Shown: piece after piece, positions 5,478 through 6,906 of the stretch
Position numbering within the stretch: the stretch's first letter is position 1
How the letters are laid out: every line of letters starts with the position of its first letter
Source: Phycisphaerae bacterium
GTDB taxonomy: Bacteria; Planctomycetota; Phycisphaerae; Tepidisphaerales; Tepidisphaeraceae
Length of the DNA: 6,906 bases
Direction: 5' to 3'
NCBI GenBank assembly: GCA_014380825.1
Contig: JACMJD010000073.1
Span: 1-6,906, forward strand
Notes under the pieces: generated by a model
Databases searched by the model: none
Told to the model about the DNA's origin: nothing
Seen by the model: only the letters and a program-made list of their open reading frames with translations
Made by a program: the position numbers and the translations under genes

Positions 5478-6906
5478 ATGACCCCTCAGCAGTTCCAACG
5501 CGCCAAGGAAGTGTTCCTCGAATTGCAGGAACTTCCCGCCGAGCAACACTCGCGGTTGCTCGATTCGCGCTGCGCCGATGATTCGGCAACGCGCGCTGAA
5601 GTGGAAAAACTTCTCAGGCGTCATCTCCGATCGAACGTCGACGAATCCGGCATTGGTCTAGACGACGAAATGCTCACACGCGTCTCGCGCCAGATGGAAC
5701 GATTGCTCGGCCCCGCAAAACAGCCCAGCGCGGGTCCGTCGAAGGAAATGGTCGGGCAGACCGTCGGCCCGTACGAAGTGTTCGAAACAATTGGCCGCGG
5801 TGGAATGGGTGTCGTTTATCTGGGTCGAGATACGCGACTCGGCCGGCGCGCGGCGCTGAAGGCGGTTCTCCCGGAAGACACGCAAAACGCGATGCTGGTC
5901 GAGCGCCTCCGCCGCGAAGCGTGTACGCTGGCGTCGTTGTCGCATCCAAATCTCGCCACGGTTTACGGCCTGGAACCGTCGCACGGCACGCTGTTCCTGG
6001 CGATGGAATATATCGACGGCAGGACGCTCGCGCAGCGGCTTGGGCGCAATGCGATGCCGATCGCCGAGGCGCTTTCGACCTGCGAGCAGATCGCTGCGGG
6101 CGTCGAAGCGGCGCATGAGGCGGGCGTGATCCATCGCGACCTCAAACCCAGCAACGTGATGTTCACCGCCGACGGAACCGTGAAGGTGCTCGACTTCGGC
6201 CTGGCGCGCGAGCTGAAAGAAACCGCCGCGACGCGAAATCCGGGCGACACGCGACTGCTCACGCTCACGATGCAAGGCTCGGTCTTCGGCACGCCCGCGT
6301 ACATGAGCCCCGAACAGGCGCGCGGCGAAATACTCGATCGCCGAAGCGACATCTTTTCCTTCGGCGCGATCCTCTTCCGCTGCCTCACCGGTAAGCCGGC
6401 ATTTCATGGCGAGACCAGCGGAGAGCTGGTCGATGCGATCCTCAATCGCGATCCAGATTGGTCGGCGTTGCCGAAGAATCTCCCGCCAACTGTTTTTGCA
6501 ACATTGCGGCGATGTCTCGCGAAAGCGCCTGCGGATCGATATCGGCACATCGGCGACGTGCGACTTGACCTGCGCGAGGCGCTCGCCGCGCGAGCGTGGG
6601 AGCGACGCGATCGAGCAGACGGTTCGCGAATTCGTCGAGCGGTCCCGTGGATCATCGCCGCATTCGCGATCGCACTTGGCGCGGTTGGAATTGCGTGGCA
6701 GGCGTTCAACGGAAAAAGTTCAGCGTCGTCATCCTCGATCGTCCATCGCTTCGACCTCGCGTTTCCGAACGACGCGATGCAAGGCGATCTGGAGCGCGTG
6801 CAAGTTGCGCTCTCACCCGATGGCCAGACCATCGTCGTCGCGTGCAAAACGCAAGCGGGCCAGGCGCTTTGGATGCGTTCGCACAGCGACGGCCAATGGC
6901 GGATGA
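5478..6906 (+). CDS. Membrane Ser/Thr protein kinase with C-terminal propeller-like sensor (3' partial)
   Basis: The frame is open from the ATG at 5478 to the window edge (476 codons plus one base). Residues 1-94 are a helical N-terminal region (MTPQQFQRAKEVF, then LPAEQHSRLLD) of the kind common on sigma-linked kinases, which supports this start. The Hanks-type kinase domain spans about 99-370: Gly loop GRGGMGVVY (106-114), ATP lysine K128, helix-C E147, catalytic HRDLKPSN (219-226) with D221, DFG at 239-241, activation loop with T262, T264 and T272, and GTPAYMSPEQARG (271-283). All key residues are present, so it should be active. A transmembrane helix lies at about 389-407, putting the kinase in the cytoplasm. 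The outer part begins with FDLAFP and VALSPDGQTIVVA, typical of TolB/WD40-like propeller sensors, and is cut off. It is the likely partner of the upstream sigma factor. Its ribosome site would be inside the preceding hairpin. Confidence 0.93.
   Translation, partial: MTPQQFQRAKEVFLELQELPAEQHSRLLDSRCADDSATRAEVEKLLRRHLRSNVDESGIGLDDEMLTRVSRQMERLLGPAKQPSAGPSKEMVGQTVGPYEVFETIGRGGMGVVYLGRDTRLGRRAALKAVLPEDTQNAMLVERLRREACTLASLSHPNLATVYGLEPSHGTLFLAMEYIDGRTLAQRLGRNAMPIAEALSTCEQIAAGVEAAHEAGVIHRDLKPSNVMFTADGTVKVLDFGLARELKETAATRNPGDTRLLTLTMQGSVFGTPAYMSPEQARGEILDRRSDIFSFGAILFRCLTGKPAFHGETSGELVDAILNRDPDWSALPKNLPPTVFATLRRCLAKAPADRYRHIGDVRLDLREALAARAWERRDRADGSRIRRAVPWIIAAFAIALGAVGIAWQAFNGKSSASSSSIVHRFDLAFPNDAMQGDLERVQVALSPDGQTIVVACKTQAGQALWMRSHSDGQWRM

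Noticed and set aside
5658..6548. Minus-strand open frame of 296 codons opposite the kinase
   Set aside because: The plus strand here carries every Hanks kinase motif in order; the antisense product is an Arg/Ala-rich composition artefact.
6406..6906. Plus-strand open frame overlapping the kinase in another frame
   Set aside because: The Arg/Ser-rich product has no domain, and the kinase frame continues uninterrupted through a transmembrane segment and sensor start to the edge.

Overview
The window suggests a GC-rich planctomycete (Planctomycetota, possibly Phycisphaerae or a relative). This is inferred from protein architecture, not from any marker gene. The pointers are a large beta-strand-repeat exoprotein with paired dockerin-like loops and a PEP-CTERM tail, a CARDB/RTX protein with the planctomycete-type N-terminal LE-x-R-x-x-x-S motif, and a TIGR02999-type ECF sigma factor followed by a membrane Ser/Thr kinase. 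No RNA gene, CRISPR array, transposase or phage gene was seen.

Layout. Positions 1-134 are a leader with a perfect TATAAT box and a Shine-Dalgarno sequence. Positions 135-3293 (+) encode a 1052-residue secreted PEP-CTERM protein. Twelve bases later, behind a strong AAGGAG, positions 3306-3650 (+) encode a small PepSY-like lipoprotein, so the two probably form an operon. A perfect 16-bp hairpin at 3681-3717 lies between this operon and a convergent gene. Its T-tract lies on the minus strand, so it terminates the gene at 3734-4717 (-), a 327-residue CARDB plus RTX calcium-binding protein starting at GTG. That gene and a divergent sigma factor (4894-5418, +) share a 176-base intergenic region. 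A Ser/Thr protein kinase follows the sigma factor from 5478 and runs off the right edge with its C-terminal sensor incomplete.

How the parts fit. The left half makes envelope or surface proteins: one exported and sorted by the PEP-CTERM/exosortase route, one lipid-anchored. The middle gene makes a further putative calcium-binding exported protein. The right half is a signalling cassette in which a transmembrane kinase with the start of a beta-propeller-like sensor is encoded directly behind a sigma factor that it plausibly controls. Whether this sigma factor drives the surface genes next to it is open.

The most unusual local structure is a 22-bp-stem palindromic element (5421-5474) that fills almost the whole sigma-kinase gap and occupies the place where the kinase ribosome binding site should be. 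None of the genes is a clear case of a new system. The less ordinary points are this hairpin, the shortened sigma N-terminus, and the unrecognised N-terminal region of the PEP-CTERM protein.
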